This document shows positions 1-14,013 of a DNA stretch of 64,000 bases, piece after piece. The notes beneath the pieces were generated by a model. The model was not told the origin of the DNA and ran no database searches. It saw only the letters and a program-made list of their open reading frames with translations. Source of the stretch: Cyprinodon diabolis (taxonomy: Eukaryota > Chordata > Actinopteri > Cyprinodontiformes > Cyprinodontidae). A program made the position numbers and the translations under genes. The DNA lies in assembly GCA_030533445.1 (NCBI GenBank), contig CM060070.1:48256089-48320088 (forward strand), written 5' to 3'. How positions within the stretch are numbered: the first letter of the stretch is position 1; each line of letters opens with the position of its first letter.

Positions 1-3000
1 CACGTTAATGCCGAGAACGGTTCCACCTGACGCGTTAATGCCGAGAACGGTTCCACCTGACACGTTAATGCCGAGAACGGTTCCACCCAACGCGTTAATG
101 CCGAGAACGGTTTCCCCCGACACGTTAATGCCGAGAACGGTTCCACCCAACGCGTTAATGCTGAGAACGGTTCCACCCAACGCGTTAATGCAAAGAACGG
201 TTCCACCGACACGTTAATGCCGAGAACGGTTCCACCCGACACGTTAACGCCGAGAACGGTTCCACCTGACACGTTAATGCCGAGAACGGTTCCACCCAAC
301 GTATTAATGCAGAGAACGGTTCCACCGACATGTTAATGCCGAGAACGGTTCCACCTGACACGTTAATGCCGAGAACGGTTCCACCCAACGCGTTAATGCC
401 GAGAACGGTTTCCCCCGACACGTTAATGCTGAGAACGGTTCCACCCAACGAGTTTATGCAGAGAACGGTGCCACCCAACGCGTTAAAGCCGAGAATGGTT
501 TCACCCGAAACGTTAATGCCGAGAACGGTTCCACCCAACGCGTTAATGCCGAGAACGGTTCCACCAAACACATTAATGCCGAGAACGGTTCCACCCAACG
601 CGTTAATGCCGAGAACGGTTCCACCCAACACGTTAATGTCGAGAACGGTTCCACCCAACGCGTTAATGCAAAGAACGGTTCCACCGACACGTTAATGCCG
701 AGAACGGTTCCACCCGACACGTTAACGCCGAGAACGGTTCCACCTGACACGTTAATGCCGAGAACGGTTCCACCCAACGTATTAATGCCGAGAACGGTTC
801 CACCGACATGTTAATGCCGAGAACGGTTCCACCGAACGCGTTAATGCCGAAAACGGTTTCACCCGAAACGTTAATGCCGAGAACGGTTCCACCCAACGCG
901 TTAATGCCGAGAACGGTTCCACCCAACGCATTAATGCCGAGAACGGTTCCAACCAACGCGTTAATGCCGAGAACGGTTCCACCCAACGCGTTAACGCCGA
1001 AAACGGTTCCACCCAACGCGTTAATGCTGAGAACGGTTCCACCCGACGCGTTAATGCCGAGAATGGTTCCCCCCGACGCGTTAATGCCGAGAACGGTTCC
1101 ACCTGACACGATAATGCCGAGAACGGTTCCACCTAACACGTTAATGCCGAGAATGGTTCCCCCCGACGCGTTAATACCGAGAACGGTTGAACCTGACACG
1201 TTAATGCCGAGAACGGTTCCACCCAACGCGTTAATGCCGAGAACGGTTCCACCTGACACGATAATGCCGAGAACGGTTCCACCTAACACGTTAATGCCGA
1301 GAATGGTTCCCCCCGACGCGTTAATACCGAGAACGGTTGAACCTGACACGTTAATGCCGAGAACGGTTCCACCCAACGCGTTAATGCTGAGAACGGTTCC
1401 ACCCAACGCGTTAATGCCGAGAACGGTTCCACCCAACGCGTTAATGCAGAGAACGGTTCCACCGACACGTTAATGCCGAGAACGGTTCCACCGGACGGTT
1501 TAACGCCGAGAACGGTTACACCGACGCCTTATTGCCGAGAACGGTTCCACCCGACACGTAAATGCCGAGAACGGTTCCACTGAGACGTTAATGCCGAGAA
1601 AGGTCTCCCCCGACGCATTAATGCCGAGAACGGTTCCACCCAACGCGTTAATGCCGAGAACGGTTCCACCGACACGTTAATGCACAGAACAATTCCACCG
1701 ACAGGTTAATGCCGAGAACAGTTCCACCTGACGCGTTAATGCAGAGAACGGTTCCACCCAATGCGTTAATGCCGAGAACGGTTCCACCCAACACGTTAAT
1801 GCCGAGAACGGTTCCACCTGACGCGTTAATGCCGAGAACGGTTCCACCCAACACGTTAATGCAGAGAACGGTTCCACCCAACGCGTTAATGCCGAGAACG
1901 GTTCCACCTGACACGTTAGTGCCGAGAACGGTTCCACCCAACGCGTTAATGCCGAGAACGGTTTCCCCCGACACGTTAATGCTGAGAACGGTTCCACCCA
2001 ACGAGTTTATGCAGAGAACGGTGCCACCCAACGCGTTAAAGCCGAGAATGGTTTCACCCGAAACGTTAATGCCGAGAACGGTTCCACCCAACGCGTTAAT
2101 GCCGAGAACGGTTCCACCAAACACATTAATGCCGAGAACGGTTCCACCCAACGCGTTAATGCCGAGAACGGTTCCACCCAACACGTTAATGTCGAGAACG
2201 GTTCCACCCAACGCGTTAATGCAAAGAACGGTTCCACCGACACGTTAATGCCGAGAACGGTTCCACCCGACACGTTAACGCCGAGAACGGTTCCACCTGA
2301 CACGTTAATGCCGAGAACGGTTCCACCCAACGTATTAATGCCGAGAACGGTTCCACCCAATGCATTAATGTCGAGAACGGTTCCACCCAACGTATTAATG
2401 CCAAGAACGGTTCCACCGACACGTTAATGCCGAGAACGGTTCCACCCAACGCGTTAATGCCGAGAACGGTTCCATCCAACGCGTTAATGCTGAGAACGGT
2501 TCCACCCAACGCGTTAATGCAGAGAACGGTTCCACCCAACGCGTTAATGCCGAGAACGGTTCCACCTGACACGTTAATGCCGCGAACGGTTCCACCCAAC
2601 GCGTTAATGCCGAGAACGGTTCCACCTGACACGTTAATGCCGAGAATGGTTCGCCCCGACGCGTTAATGCTGAGAACGGCTCCACCCAACGAGTTAATGC
2701 AGAGAACGGTGCCACCCAACGCGTTAAAGCCGAGAACGGTTCCCCCCGACGCGTTAATGCCGAGAACGGTTCCACCTGACGTGTTAATGCCGAGAACGGT
2801 TCCACCAAACACATTAATGCCGAGAACGGTTCCACCCAACGCGTTAATGCCGAGAACGGTTCCACCCAACACGTTAATGTCGAGAACGGTTCCACCCAAC
2901 GCGTTAATGCAAAGAACGGTTCCACCGACACGTTAATGCCGAGAACGGTTCCACCCGACACGTTAACGCCGAGAACGGTTCCACCTGACACGTTAATGCC

Positions 3001-5288
3001 GAGAACGGTTCCACCCAACGTATTAATGCCGAGAACGGTTCCACCCAATGCATTAATGTCGAGAACGGTTCCACCCAACGTATTAATGCCAAGAACGGTT
3101 CCACCGACACGTTAATGCCGAGAACGGTTCCACCCAACGCGTTAATGCCGAGAACGGTTCCACCCAACACGTTAATGCAGAGAACGGTTCCACCCAACGC
3201 GTTAATGCCGAGAACGGTTCCACCTGACACGTTAATGCCGAGAACGGTTCCACCCAACGCGTTAATGCCGAGAACGGTTTCCCCCGACACGTTAATGCTG
3301 AGAACGGTTCCACCCAACGAGTTTATGCAGAGAACGGTGCCACCCAACGCGTTAAAGCCGAGAATGGTTTCACCCGAAACGTTAATGCAGAGAACGGTTC
3401 CACCCAACGCGTTAATGCAGAGAACGGTTTCCCCCGACACGTTAATGCCGAGAACGGTTCCACCTGACACGTTAATGCAGAGAATGGTTCCACCGACACG
3501 TTAATGCAGAGAACGGTTCCACCGACACGTTAATGCCGAGAACGGTTCCACCGGACGGTTTAACGCCGAGAACGGTTACACCGACGCCTTATTGCCGAGA
3601 ACGGTTCCACCCGACACGTAAATGCCGAGAACGGTTCCACTGAGACGTTAACGCCGAGAACGGTTCCACCGGACGTTAATGGCGAGAACGGTTCCACCCG
3701 ACACCTTATTGCCGGAACGGTTCAACCCAACGCGTTAATGCCGAGAACAGCTCCACCTGACACGTTAATGCCGAGAACGGTTTCACCCGAAACGTTAATG
3801 CCGAGAACGGTTCCACCCAACGCGTTAATGCCGAGAACCGTTCCACCCAACGCATTAATGCCGAGTACGGTTCCACCGGATGGTTTAACGCCGAGAACGG
3901 TTCCAACCAACGCGTTAATGCCGAGAACAGTTCCACCCAACGCGTTAACGCCGAGAACGGTTCCACCCAACGCGTTAATGCCGAGAACGGTTCCACCGGA
4001 CGTGTTAACCCCGAGAACGGTTCCACACGTTAACGCCGAGAACGGTTCCACCTGACACGTTAATGCCGAGAACGGTTCCACCCAACGTATTAATGCCGAG
4101 AATGGTTCCACCCAATGCTTAATGTCAAGAACGGTTCCACCCAACGTATTAATGCCAAGAACGGTTCCACCGACACGTTAATGCCGAGAACGGTTCCACC
4201 CAACGCGTTAATGCCGAGAACGGTTCCATCCAACGCGTTAATGCTGAGAACGGTTCCACCCAACGCGTTAATGCAGAGAACGGTTCCACCCAACGCGTTA
4301 ATGCCAAGAACGGTTCCACCTGACACGTTAATGCCGAGAACGGTTCCACCCAACGCGTTAATGCCGAGAACGGTTTCCCCCGACACGTTAATGCCGAGAA
4401 CGGTTCCACCCAACGCGTTAATGCTGAGAACGGTTCCACCCAACGCGTTAATGCAAAGAACGGTTCCACCGACACGTTAATGCCGAGAACGGTTCCACCC
4501 GACACCTTAACGCCGAGAACGGTTCCACCTGACACGTTAATGCCGAGAACGGTTCCACCTGACGCGTTAATGCAGAGAACGGTTCCACCCAATGCGTTAA
4601 TGCCGAGAACGGTTCCACCCAACACGTTAATGCCGAGAACGGTTTCCCCCGACACGTTAATGCTGAGAACGGTTCCACCCAACGAGTTTATGCAGAGAAC
4701 GGTGCCACCCAACGCGTTAAAGCCGAGAATGGTTTCACCCGAAACGTTAATGCCGAGAACGGTTCCACCCAACGCGTTAATGCCGAGAACGGTTCCACCA
4801 AACACATTAATGCCGGGAACGGTTCCACCCAACGCGTTAATGCCGAGAACGGTTCCACCCAACACGTTAATGTCGAGAACGGTTCCACCCAACGCGTTAA
4901 TGCAAAGAACGGTTCCACCGACACGTTAATGCCGAGAACGGTTCCACCCGACACGTTAACGCCGAGAACGGTTCCACCTGACACGTTAATGCCGAGAACG
5001 GTTCCACCCAACACGTTAATGCAAAGAACGGTTCCACCGACACGTTAATGCCGAGAACGGTTCCACCCGACACGTTAACGCCGAGAACGGTTCCACCTGA
5101 CACGTTAATGCCGAGAACGGTTCCACCCAACGCGTTAATGCCGAGAACGGTTCCACCCAACACGTTAATGCAGAGAACGGTTCCACCCAACGCGTTAATG
5201 CCGAGAACGGTTCCACCTGACACGTTAATGCCGAGAACGGTTCCACCCAACGCGTTAATGCCGAGAACGGTTTCCCCCGACACGTTAA
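1..5288. repeat. Higher-order satellite block, left copy of the 5,935-bp offset pair
   Basis: The order of monomer variants from position 1 is reproduced from 5,936 onward with a constant offset of 5,935 bp, until the two diverge near 5,288/11,223. Inside the block, ordered landmarks (GTTACACCGACGCC near 1,516 and 3,576; GAGTTTATGCAG near 450; CAAACACATTAATG near 570) recur in the partner at exactly this spacing. The true left limit lies outside the window. Between the copies, 5,289-5,935 has its own monomer order. Confidence 0.85.
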
Positions 5289-5935
5289 TGCCGAGAACGG
5301 TTCCACCTGACGCGTTAATGCAGAGAACGGTTCCACCCAACGCGTTAATGCCGAGAACGGTTCCACCCAACACGTTAATGCAGAGAACGGTTCCACCCAA
5401 CGCGTTAATGCCGAGAACGGTTCCACCTGACACGTTAATGCCGAGAACGGTTCCACCCAACGCGTTAATGCCGAGAACGGTTTCCACCCAACGCGTTAAT
5501 GCAGAGAACGGTTCCACCGACACGTTAATGCCGAGAACGGTTCCACCGGACGGTTTAACGCCGAGAACGGTTACACCGACGCCTTATTGCCGAGAACGGT
5601 TCCACCCGACACGTAAATGCCGAGAACGGTTCCACTGAGACGTTAATGCCGAGAAAGGTTCCCCCCGACGCATTAATGCCGAGAACGGTTCCACCCAACG
5701 CGTTAATGCCGAGAATGGTTCCACCCAACGCGTTAACGCCGAGAACGGTTCCACCCAACGCGTTAATGCCGAGAACTGTTCCACCGACACGTTAATGCAG
5801 AGAACGGTTCCACCGACACGTTAATGCACAGAACAATTCCACCGACAGGTTAATGCCGAGAACGGTTCCACCTGACGCGTTAATGCAGAGAACGGTTCCA
5901 CCCAACGCGTTAATGCCGAGAACGGTTCCACCCAA

Positions 5936-8900
5936 CACGTTAATGCCGAGAACGGTTCCACCTGACGCGTTAATGCCGAGAACGGTTCCACCTGACACGT
6001 TAATGCCGAGAACGGTTCCACCCAACGCGTTAATGCCGAGAACGGTTTCCCCCGACACGTTAATGCCGAGAACGGTTCCACCCAACGCGTTAATGCTGAG
6101 AACGGTTCCACCCAACGCGTTAATGCAAAGAACGGTTCCACCGACACGTTAATGCCGAGAACGGTTCCACCCGACACGTTAACGCCGAGAACGGTTCCAC
6201 CTGACACGTTAATGCCGAGAACGGTTCCACCCAACGTATTAATGCAGAGAACGGTTCCACCGACATGTTAATGCCGAGAACGGTTCCACCTGACACGTTA
6301 ATGCCGAGAACGGTTCCACCCAACGCGTTAATGCCGAGAACGGTTTCCCCCGACACGTTAATGCTGAGAACGGTTCCACCCAACGAGTTTATGCAGAGAA
6401 CGGTGCCACCCAACGCGTTAAAGCCGAGAATGGTTTCACCCGAAACGTTAATGCCGAGAACGGTTCCACCCAACGCGTTAATGCCGAGAACGGTTCCACC
6501 AAACACATTAATGCCGAGAACGGTTCCACCCAACGCGTTAATGCCGAGAACGGTTCCACCCAACACGTTAATGTCGAGAACGGTTCCACCCAACGCGTTA
6601 ATGCAAAGAACGGTTCCACCGACACGTTAATGCCGAGAACGGTTCCACCCGACACGTTAACGCCGAGAACGGTTCCACCTGACACGTTAATGCCGAGAAC
6701 GGTTCCACCCAACGTATTAATGCCGAGAACGGTTCCACCGACATGTTAATGCCGAGAACGGTTCCACCGAACGCGTTAATGCCGAAAACGGTTTCACCCG
6801 AAACGTTAATGCCGAGAACGGTTCCACCCAACGCGTTAATGCCGAGAACGGTTCCACCCAACGCATTAATGCCGAGAACGGTTCCAACCAACGCGTTAAT
6901 GCCGAGAACGGTTCCACCCAACGCGTTAACGCCGAAAACGGTTCCACCCAACGCGTTAATGCTGAGAACGGTTCCACCCGACGCGTTAATGCCGAGAATG
7001 GTTCCCCCCGACGCGTTAATGCCGAGAACGGTTCCACCTGACACGATAATGCCGAGAACGGTTCCACCTAACACGTTAATGCCGAGAATGGTTCCCCCCG
7101 ACGCGTTAATACCGAGAACGGTTGAACCTGACACGTTAATGCCGAGAACGGTTCCACCCAACGCGTTAATGCCGAGAACGGTTCCACCTGACACGATAAT
7201 GCCGAGAACGGTTCCACCTAACACGTTAATGCCGAGAATGGTTCCCCCCGACGTGTTAATACCGAGAACGGTTGAACCTGACACGTTAATGCCGAGAACG
7301 GTTCCACCCAACGCGTTAATGCTGAGAACGGTTCCACCCAACGCGTTAATGCCGAGAACGGTTCCACCCAACGCGTTAATGCAGAGAACGGTTCCACCGA
7401 CACGTTAATGCCGAGAACGGTTCCACCGGACGGTTTAACGCCGAGAACGGTTACACCGACGCCTTATTGCCGAGAACGGTTCCACCCGACACGTAAATGC
7501 CGAGAACGGTTCCACTGAGACGTTAATGCCGAGAAAGGTCTCCCCCGACGCATTAATGCCGAGAACGGTTCCACCCAACGCGTTAATGCCGAGAACGGTT
7601 CCACCGACACGTTAATGCACAGAACAATTCCACCGACAGGTTAATGCCGAGAACAGTTCCACCTGACGCGTTAATGCAGAGAACGGTTCCACCCAATGCG
7701 TTAATGCCGAGAACGGTTCCACCCAACACGTTAATGCCGAGAACGGTTCCACCTGACGCGTTAATGCCGAGAACGGTTCCACCCAACACGTTAATGCAGA
7801 GAACGGTTCCACCCAACGCGTTAATGCCGAGAACGGTTCCACCTGACACGTTAGTGCCGAGAACGGTTCCACCCAACGCGTTAATGCCGAGAACGGTTTC
7901 CCCCGACACGTTAATGCTGAGAACGGTTCCACCCAACGAGTTTATGCAGAGAACGGTGCCACCCAACGCGTTAAAGCCGAGAATGGTTTCACCCGAAACG
8001 TTAATGCCGAGAACGGTTCCACCCAACGCGTTAATGCCGAGAACGGTTCCACCAAACACATTAATGCCGAGAACGGTTCCACCCAACGCGTTAATGCCGA
8101 GAACGGTTCCACCCAACACGTTAATGTCGAGAACGGTTCCACCCAACGCGTTAATGCAAAGAACGGTTCCACCGACACGTTAATGCCGAGAACGGTTCCA
8201 CCCGACACGTTAACGCCGAGAACGGTTCCACCTGACACGTTAATGCCGAGAACGGTTCCACCCAACGTATTAATGCCGAGAACGGTTCCACCCAATGCAT
8301 TAATGTCGAGAACGGTTCCACCCAACGTATTAATGCCAAGAACGGTTCCACCGACACGTTAATGCCGAGAACGGTTCCACCCAACGCGTTAATGCCGAGA
8401 ACGGTTCCATCCAACGCGTTAATGCTGAGAACGGTTCCACCCAACGCGTTAATGCAGAGAACGGTTCCACCCAACGCGTTAATGCCGAGAACGGTTCCAC
8501 CTGACACGTTAATGCCGCGAACGGTTCCACCCAACGCGTTAATGCCGAGAACGGTTCCACCTGACACGTTAATGCCGAGAATGGTTCGCCCCGACGCGTT
8601 AATGCTGAGAACGGCTCCACCCAACGAGTTAATGCAGAGAACGGTGCCACCCAACGCGTTAAAGCCGAGAACGGTTCCCCCCGACGCGTTAATGCCGAGA
8701 ACGGTTCCACCTGACGTGTTAATGCCGAGAACGGTTCCACCAAACACATTAATGCCGAGAACGGTTCCACCCAACGCGTTAATGCCGAGAACGGTTCCAC
8801 CCAACACGTTAATGTCGAGAACGGTTCCACCCAACGCGTTAATGCAAAGAACGGTTCCACCGACACGTTAATGCCGAGAACGGTTCCACCCGACACGTTA

Positions 8901-11223
8901 ACGCCGAGAACGGTTCCACCTGACACGTTAATGCCGAGAACGGTTCCACCCAACGTATTAATGCCGAGAACGGTTCCACCCAATGCATTAATGTCGAGAA
9001 CGGTTCCACCCAACGTATTAATGCCAAGAACGGTTCCACCGACACGTTAATGCCGAGAACGGTTCCACCCAACGCGTTAATGCCGAGAACGGTTCCACCC
9101 AACACGTTAATGCAGAGAACGGTTCCACCCAACGCGTTAATGCCGAGAACGGTTCCACCTGACACGTTAATGCCGAGAACGGTTCCACCCAACGCGTTAA
9201 TGCCGAGAACGGTTTCCCCCGACACGTTAATGCTGAGAACGGTTCCACCCAACGAGTTTATGCAGAGAACGGTGCCACCCAACGCGTTAAAGCCGAGAAT
9301 GGTTTCACCCGAAACGTTAATGCAGAGAACGGTTCCACCCAACGCGTTAATGCCGAGAACGGTTTCCCCCGACACGTTAATGCCGAGAACGGTTCCACCT
9401 GACACGTTAATGCAGAGAATGGTTCCACCGACACGTTAATGCAGAGAACGGTTCCACCGACACGTTAATGCCGAGAACGGTTCCACCGGACGGTTTAACG
9501 CCGAGAACGGTTACACCGACGCCTTATTGCCGAGAACGGTTCCACCCGACACGTAAATGCCGAGAACGGTTCCACTGAGACGTTAACGCCGAGAACGGTT
9601 CCACCGGACGTTAATGGCGAGAACGGTTCCACCCGACACCTTATTGCCGGAACGGTTCAACCCAACGCGTTAATGCCGAGAACAGCTCCACCTGACACGT
9701 TAATGCCGAGAACGGTTTCACCCGAAACGTTAATGCCGAGAACGGTTCCACCCAACGCGTTAATGCCGAGAACCGTTCCACCCAACGCATTAATGCCGAG
9801 TACGGTTCCACCGGATGGTTTAACGCCGAGAACGGTTCCAACCAACGCGTTAATGCCGAGAACAGTTCCACCCAACGCGTTAACGCCGAGAACGGTTCCA
9901 CCCAACGCGTTAATGCCGAGAACGGTTCCACCGGACGTGTTAACCCCGAGAACGGTTCCACACGTTAACGCCGAGAACGGTTCCACCTGACACGTTAATG
10001 CCGAGAACGGTTCCACCCAACGTATTAATGCCGAGAATGGTTCCACCCAATGCTTAATGTCAAGAACGGTTCCACCCAACGTATTAATGCCAAGAACGGT
10101 TCCACCGACACGTTAATGCCGAGAACGGTTCCACCCAACGCGTTAATGCCGAGAACGGTTCCATCCAACGCGTTAATGCTGAGAACGGTTCCACCCAACG
10201 CGTTAATGCAGAGAACGGTTCCACCCAACGCGTTAATGCCAAGAACGGTTCCACCTGACACGTTAATGCCGAGAACGGTTCCACCCAACGCGTTAATGCC
10301 GAGAACGGTTTCCCCCGACACGTTAATGCCGAGAACGGTTCCACCCAACGCGTTAATGCTGAGAACGGTTCCACCCAACGCGTTAATGCAAAGAACGGTT
10401 CCACCGACACGTTAATGCCGAGAACGGTTCCACCCGACACCTTAACGCCGAGAACGGTTCCACCTGACACGTTAATGCCGAGAACGGTTCCACCTGACGC
10501 GTTAATGCAGAGAACGGTTCCACCCAATGCGTTAATGCCGAGAACGGTTCCACCCAACACGTTAATGCCGAGAACGGTTTCCCCCGACACGTTAATGCTG
10601 AGAACGGTTCCACCCAACGAGTTTATGCAGAGAACGGTGCCACCCAACGCGTTAAAGCCGAGAATGGTTTCACCCGAAACGTTAATGCCGAGAACGGTTC
10701 CACCCAACGCGTTAATGCCGAGAACGGTTCCACCAAACACATTAATGCCGGGAACGGTTCCACCCAACGCGTTAATGCCGAGAACGGTTCCACCCAACAC
10801 GTTAATGTCGAGAACGGTTCCACCCAACGCGTTAATGCAAAGAACGGTTCCACCGACACGTTAATGCCGAGAACGGTTCCACCCGACACGTTAACGCCGA
10901 GAACGGTTCCACCTGACACGTTAATGCCGAGAACGGTTCCACCCAACACGTTAATGCAAAGAACGGTTCCACCGACACGTTAATGCCGAGAACGGTTCCA
11001 CCCGACACGTTAACGCCGAGAACGGTTCCACCTGACACGTTAATGCCGAGAACGGTTCCACCCAACGCGTTAATGCCGAGAACGGTTCCACCCAACACGT
11101 TAATGCAGAGAACGGTTCCACCCAACGCGTTAATGCCGAGAACGGTTCCACCTGACACGTTAATGCCGAGAACGGTTCCACCCAACGCGTTAATGCCGAG
11201 AACGGTTTCCCCCGACACGTTAA
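5936..11223. repeat. Higher-order satellite block, right copy of the 5,935-bp offset pair
   Basis: Near-identical partner of the block starting at position 1. A few single-base differences are visible: one monomer near 7,250 reads GACGTG where the partner near 1,315 reads GACGCG, and another near 9,350 reads GCCGAG where the partner near 3,415 reads GCAGAG. Part of it (about 9,480-11,223) is copied again 1,993 bp further on, so unequal exchanges overlap here. Confidence 0.85.
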
Positions 11224-12009
11224 TGCTGAGAACGGTTCCACCCAACGAGTTTATGCAGAGAACGGTGCCACCCAACGCGTTAAAGCCGAGAATGGTTTCA
11301 CCCGAAACGTTAATGCAGAGAACGGTTCCACCCAACGCGTTAATGCCGAGAACGGTTTCCCCCGACACGTTAATGCCGAGAACGGTTCCACCTGACACGT
11401 TAATGCAGAGAATGGTTCCACCGACACGTTAATGCAGAGAACGGTTCCACCGACACGTTAATGCCGAGAACGGTTCCACCGGACGGTTTAACGCCGAGAA
11501 CGGTTACACCGACGCCTTATTGCCGAGAACGGTTCCACCCGACACGTAAATGCCGAGAACGGTTCCACTGAGACGTTAACGCCGAGAACGGTTCCACCGG
11601 ACGTTAATGGCGAGAACGGTTCCACCCGACACCTTATTGCCGGAACGGTTCAACCCAACGCGTTAATGCCGAGAACAGCTCCACCTGACACGTTAATGCC
11701 GAGAACGGTTTCACCCGAAACGTTAATGCCGAGAACGGTTCCACCCAACGCGTTAATGCCGAGAACCGTTCCACCCAACGCATTAATGCCGAGTACGGTT
11801 CCACCGGATGGTTTAACGCCGAGAACGGTTCCAACCAACGCGTTAATGCCGAGAACAGTTCCACCCAACGCGTTAACGCCGAGAACGGTTCCACCCAACG
11901 CGTTAATGCCGAGAACGGTTCCACCGGACGTGTTAACCCCGAGAACGGTTCCACACGTTAACGCCGAGAACGGTTCCACCTGACACGTTAATGCCGAGAA
12001 CGGTTCCAC

Positions 12010-14013
12010 CCAACGTATTAATGCCGAGAATGGTTCCACCCAATGCTTAATGTCAAGAACGGTTCCACCCAACGTATTAATGCCAAGAACGGTTCCACCG
12101 ACACGTTAATGCCGAGAACGGTTCCACCCAACGCGTTAATGCCGAGAACGGTTCCATCCAACGCGTTAATGCTGAGAACGGTTCCACCCAACGCGTTAAT
12201 GCAGAGAATGGTTCCACCCAACGCGTTAATGCCAAGAACGGTTCCACCTGACACGTTAATGCCGAGAACGGTTCCACCCAACGCGTTAATGCCGAGAACG
12301 GTTTCCCCCGACACGTTAATGCCGAGAACGGTTCCACCCAACGCGTTAATGCTGAGAACGGTTCCACCCAACGCGTTAATGCAAAGAACGGTTCCACCGA
12401 CACGTTAATGCCGAGAACGGTTCCACCCGACACGTTAACGCCGAGAACGGTTCCACCTGACACGTTAATGCCGAGAACGGTTCCACCTGACGCGTTAATG
12501 CAGAGAACGGTTCCACCCAATGCGTTAATGCCGAGAACGGTTCCACCCAACACGTTAATGCCGAGAACGGTTCCACCTGACGCGTTAATGCCGAGAACGG
12601 TTCCACCCAACACGTTAATGCAGAGAACGGTTCCACCCAACGCGTTAATGCCGAGAACGGTTCCACCTGACACGTTAATGCCGAGAACGGTTCCACCCAA
12701 CGCGTTAATGCCGAGAACGGTTTCCCCCGACACGTTAATGCTGAGAACGGTTCCACCCAACGAGTTTATGCAGAGAACGGTGCCACCCAACGCGTTAAAG
12801 CCGAGAATGGTTTCACCCGAAACGTTAATGCCGAGAACGGTTCCACCCAACGCGTTAATGCCGAGAACGGTTCCACCAAACACATTAATGCCGGGAACGG
12901 TTCCACCCAACGCGTTAATGCCGAGAACGGTTCCACCCAACACGTTAATGTCGAGAACGGTTCCACCCAACGCGTTAATGCAAAGAACGGTTCCACCGAC
13001 ACGTTAATGCCGAGAACGGTTCCACCCGACACGTTAACGCCGAGAACGGTTCCACCTGACACGTTAATGCCGAGAACGGTTCCACCCAACGTATTAATGC
13101 CGAGAACGGTTCCACCCAATGCGTTAATGTCGAGAACGGTTCCACCCAACGTATTAATGCCAAGAACGGTTCCACCGACACGTTAATGCCGAGAACGGTT
13201 CCACCCAACGCGTTAATGCCGAGAACGGTTCCATCCAACGCGTTAATGCTGAGAACGGTTCCACCCAACGCGTTAATGCAGAGAACGGTTCCACCCAACG
13301 CGTTAATGCCGAGAACGGTTCCACCTGACACGTTAATGCCGAGAACGGTTCCACCCAACGCGTTAATGCCGAGAACGGTTCCACCTGACACGTTAATGCC
13401 GAGAATGGTTCCCCCCGACGCGTTAATGCTGAGAACGGCTCCACCCAACGAGTTAATGCAGAGAACGGTGCCACCCAACGCGTTAAAGCCGAGAACGGCT
13501 CCCCCCGACGCGTTAATGCCGAGAACGGTTCCACCTGACGCGTTAATGCCGAGAACGGTTCCACCCAACACGTTAATGCCGAGAACGGTTCCACCTGACG
13601 CGTTAATGCCGAGAACGGTTCCACCCAACACGTTAATGCAGAGAACGGTTCCACCCAACGCGTTAATGCCGAGAACGGTTCCACCTGACACGTTAATGCC
13701 GAGAACGGTTCCACCCAACGCGTTAATGCCGAGAACGGTTTCCCCCGACACGTTAATGCTGAGAACGGTTCCACCCAACGAGTTTATGCAGAGAACGGTG
13801 CCACCCAACGCGTTAAAGCCGAGAACTGTTCCACCAAACACATTAATGCCGCGAACGGTTCCACCCAACGCGTTAATGCCGAGAACGGTTCCACCCAACA
13901 CGTTAATGTCGAGAACGGTTCCACCCAACGCGTTAATGCAAAGAACGGTTCCACCGACACGTTAACGCCGAGAACGGTTCCACCTGACACGTTAATGCCA
14001 AGAACGGTTCCAC
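12010..14013. repeat. 2.0-kb higher-order satellite block, tandem copy 1
   Basis: The variant order starting with the 29-bp monomer CCCAATGCTTAATG near 12,045 is repeated 2,004 bp to the right. The two copies match almost perfectly until about 13,815, where this copy lacks two monomers (60 bp), after which the offset is 2,064 bp. This is the signature of a recent unequal exchange. Confidence 0.8.
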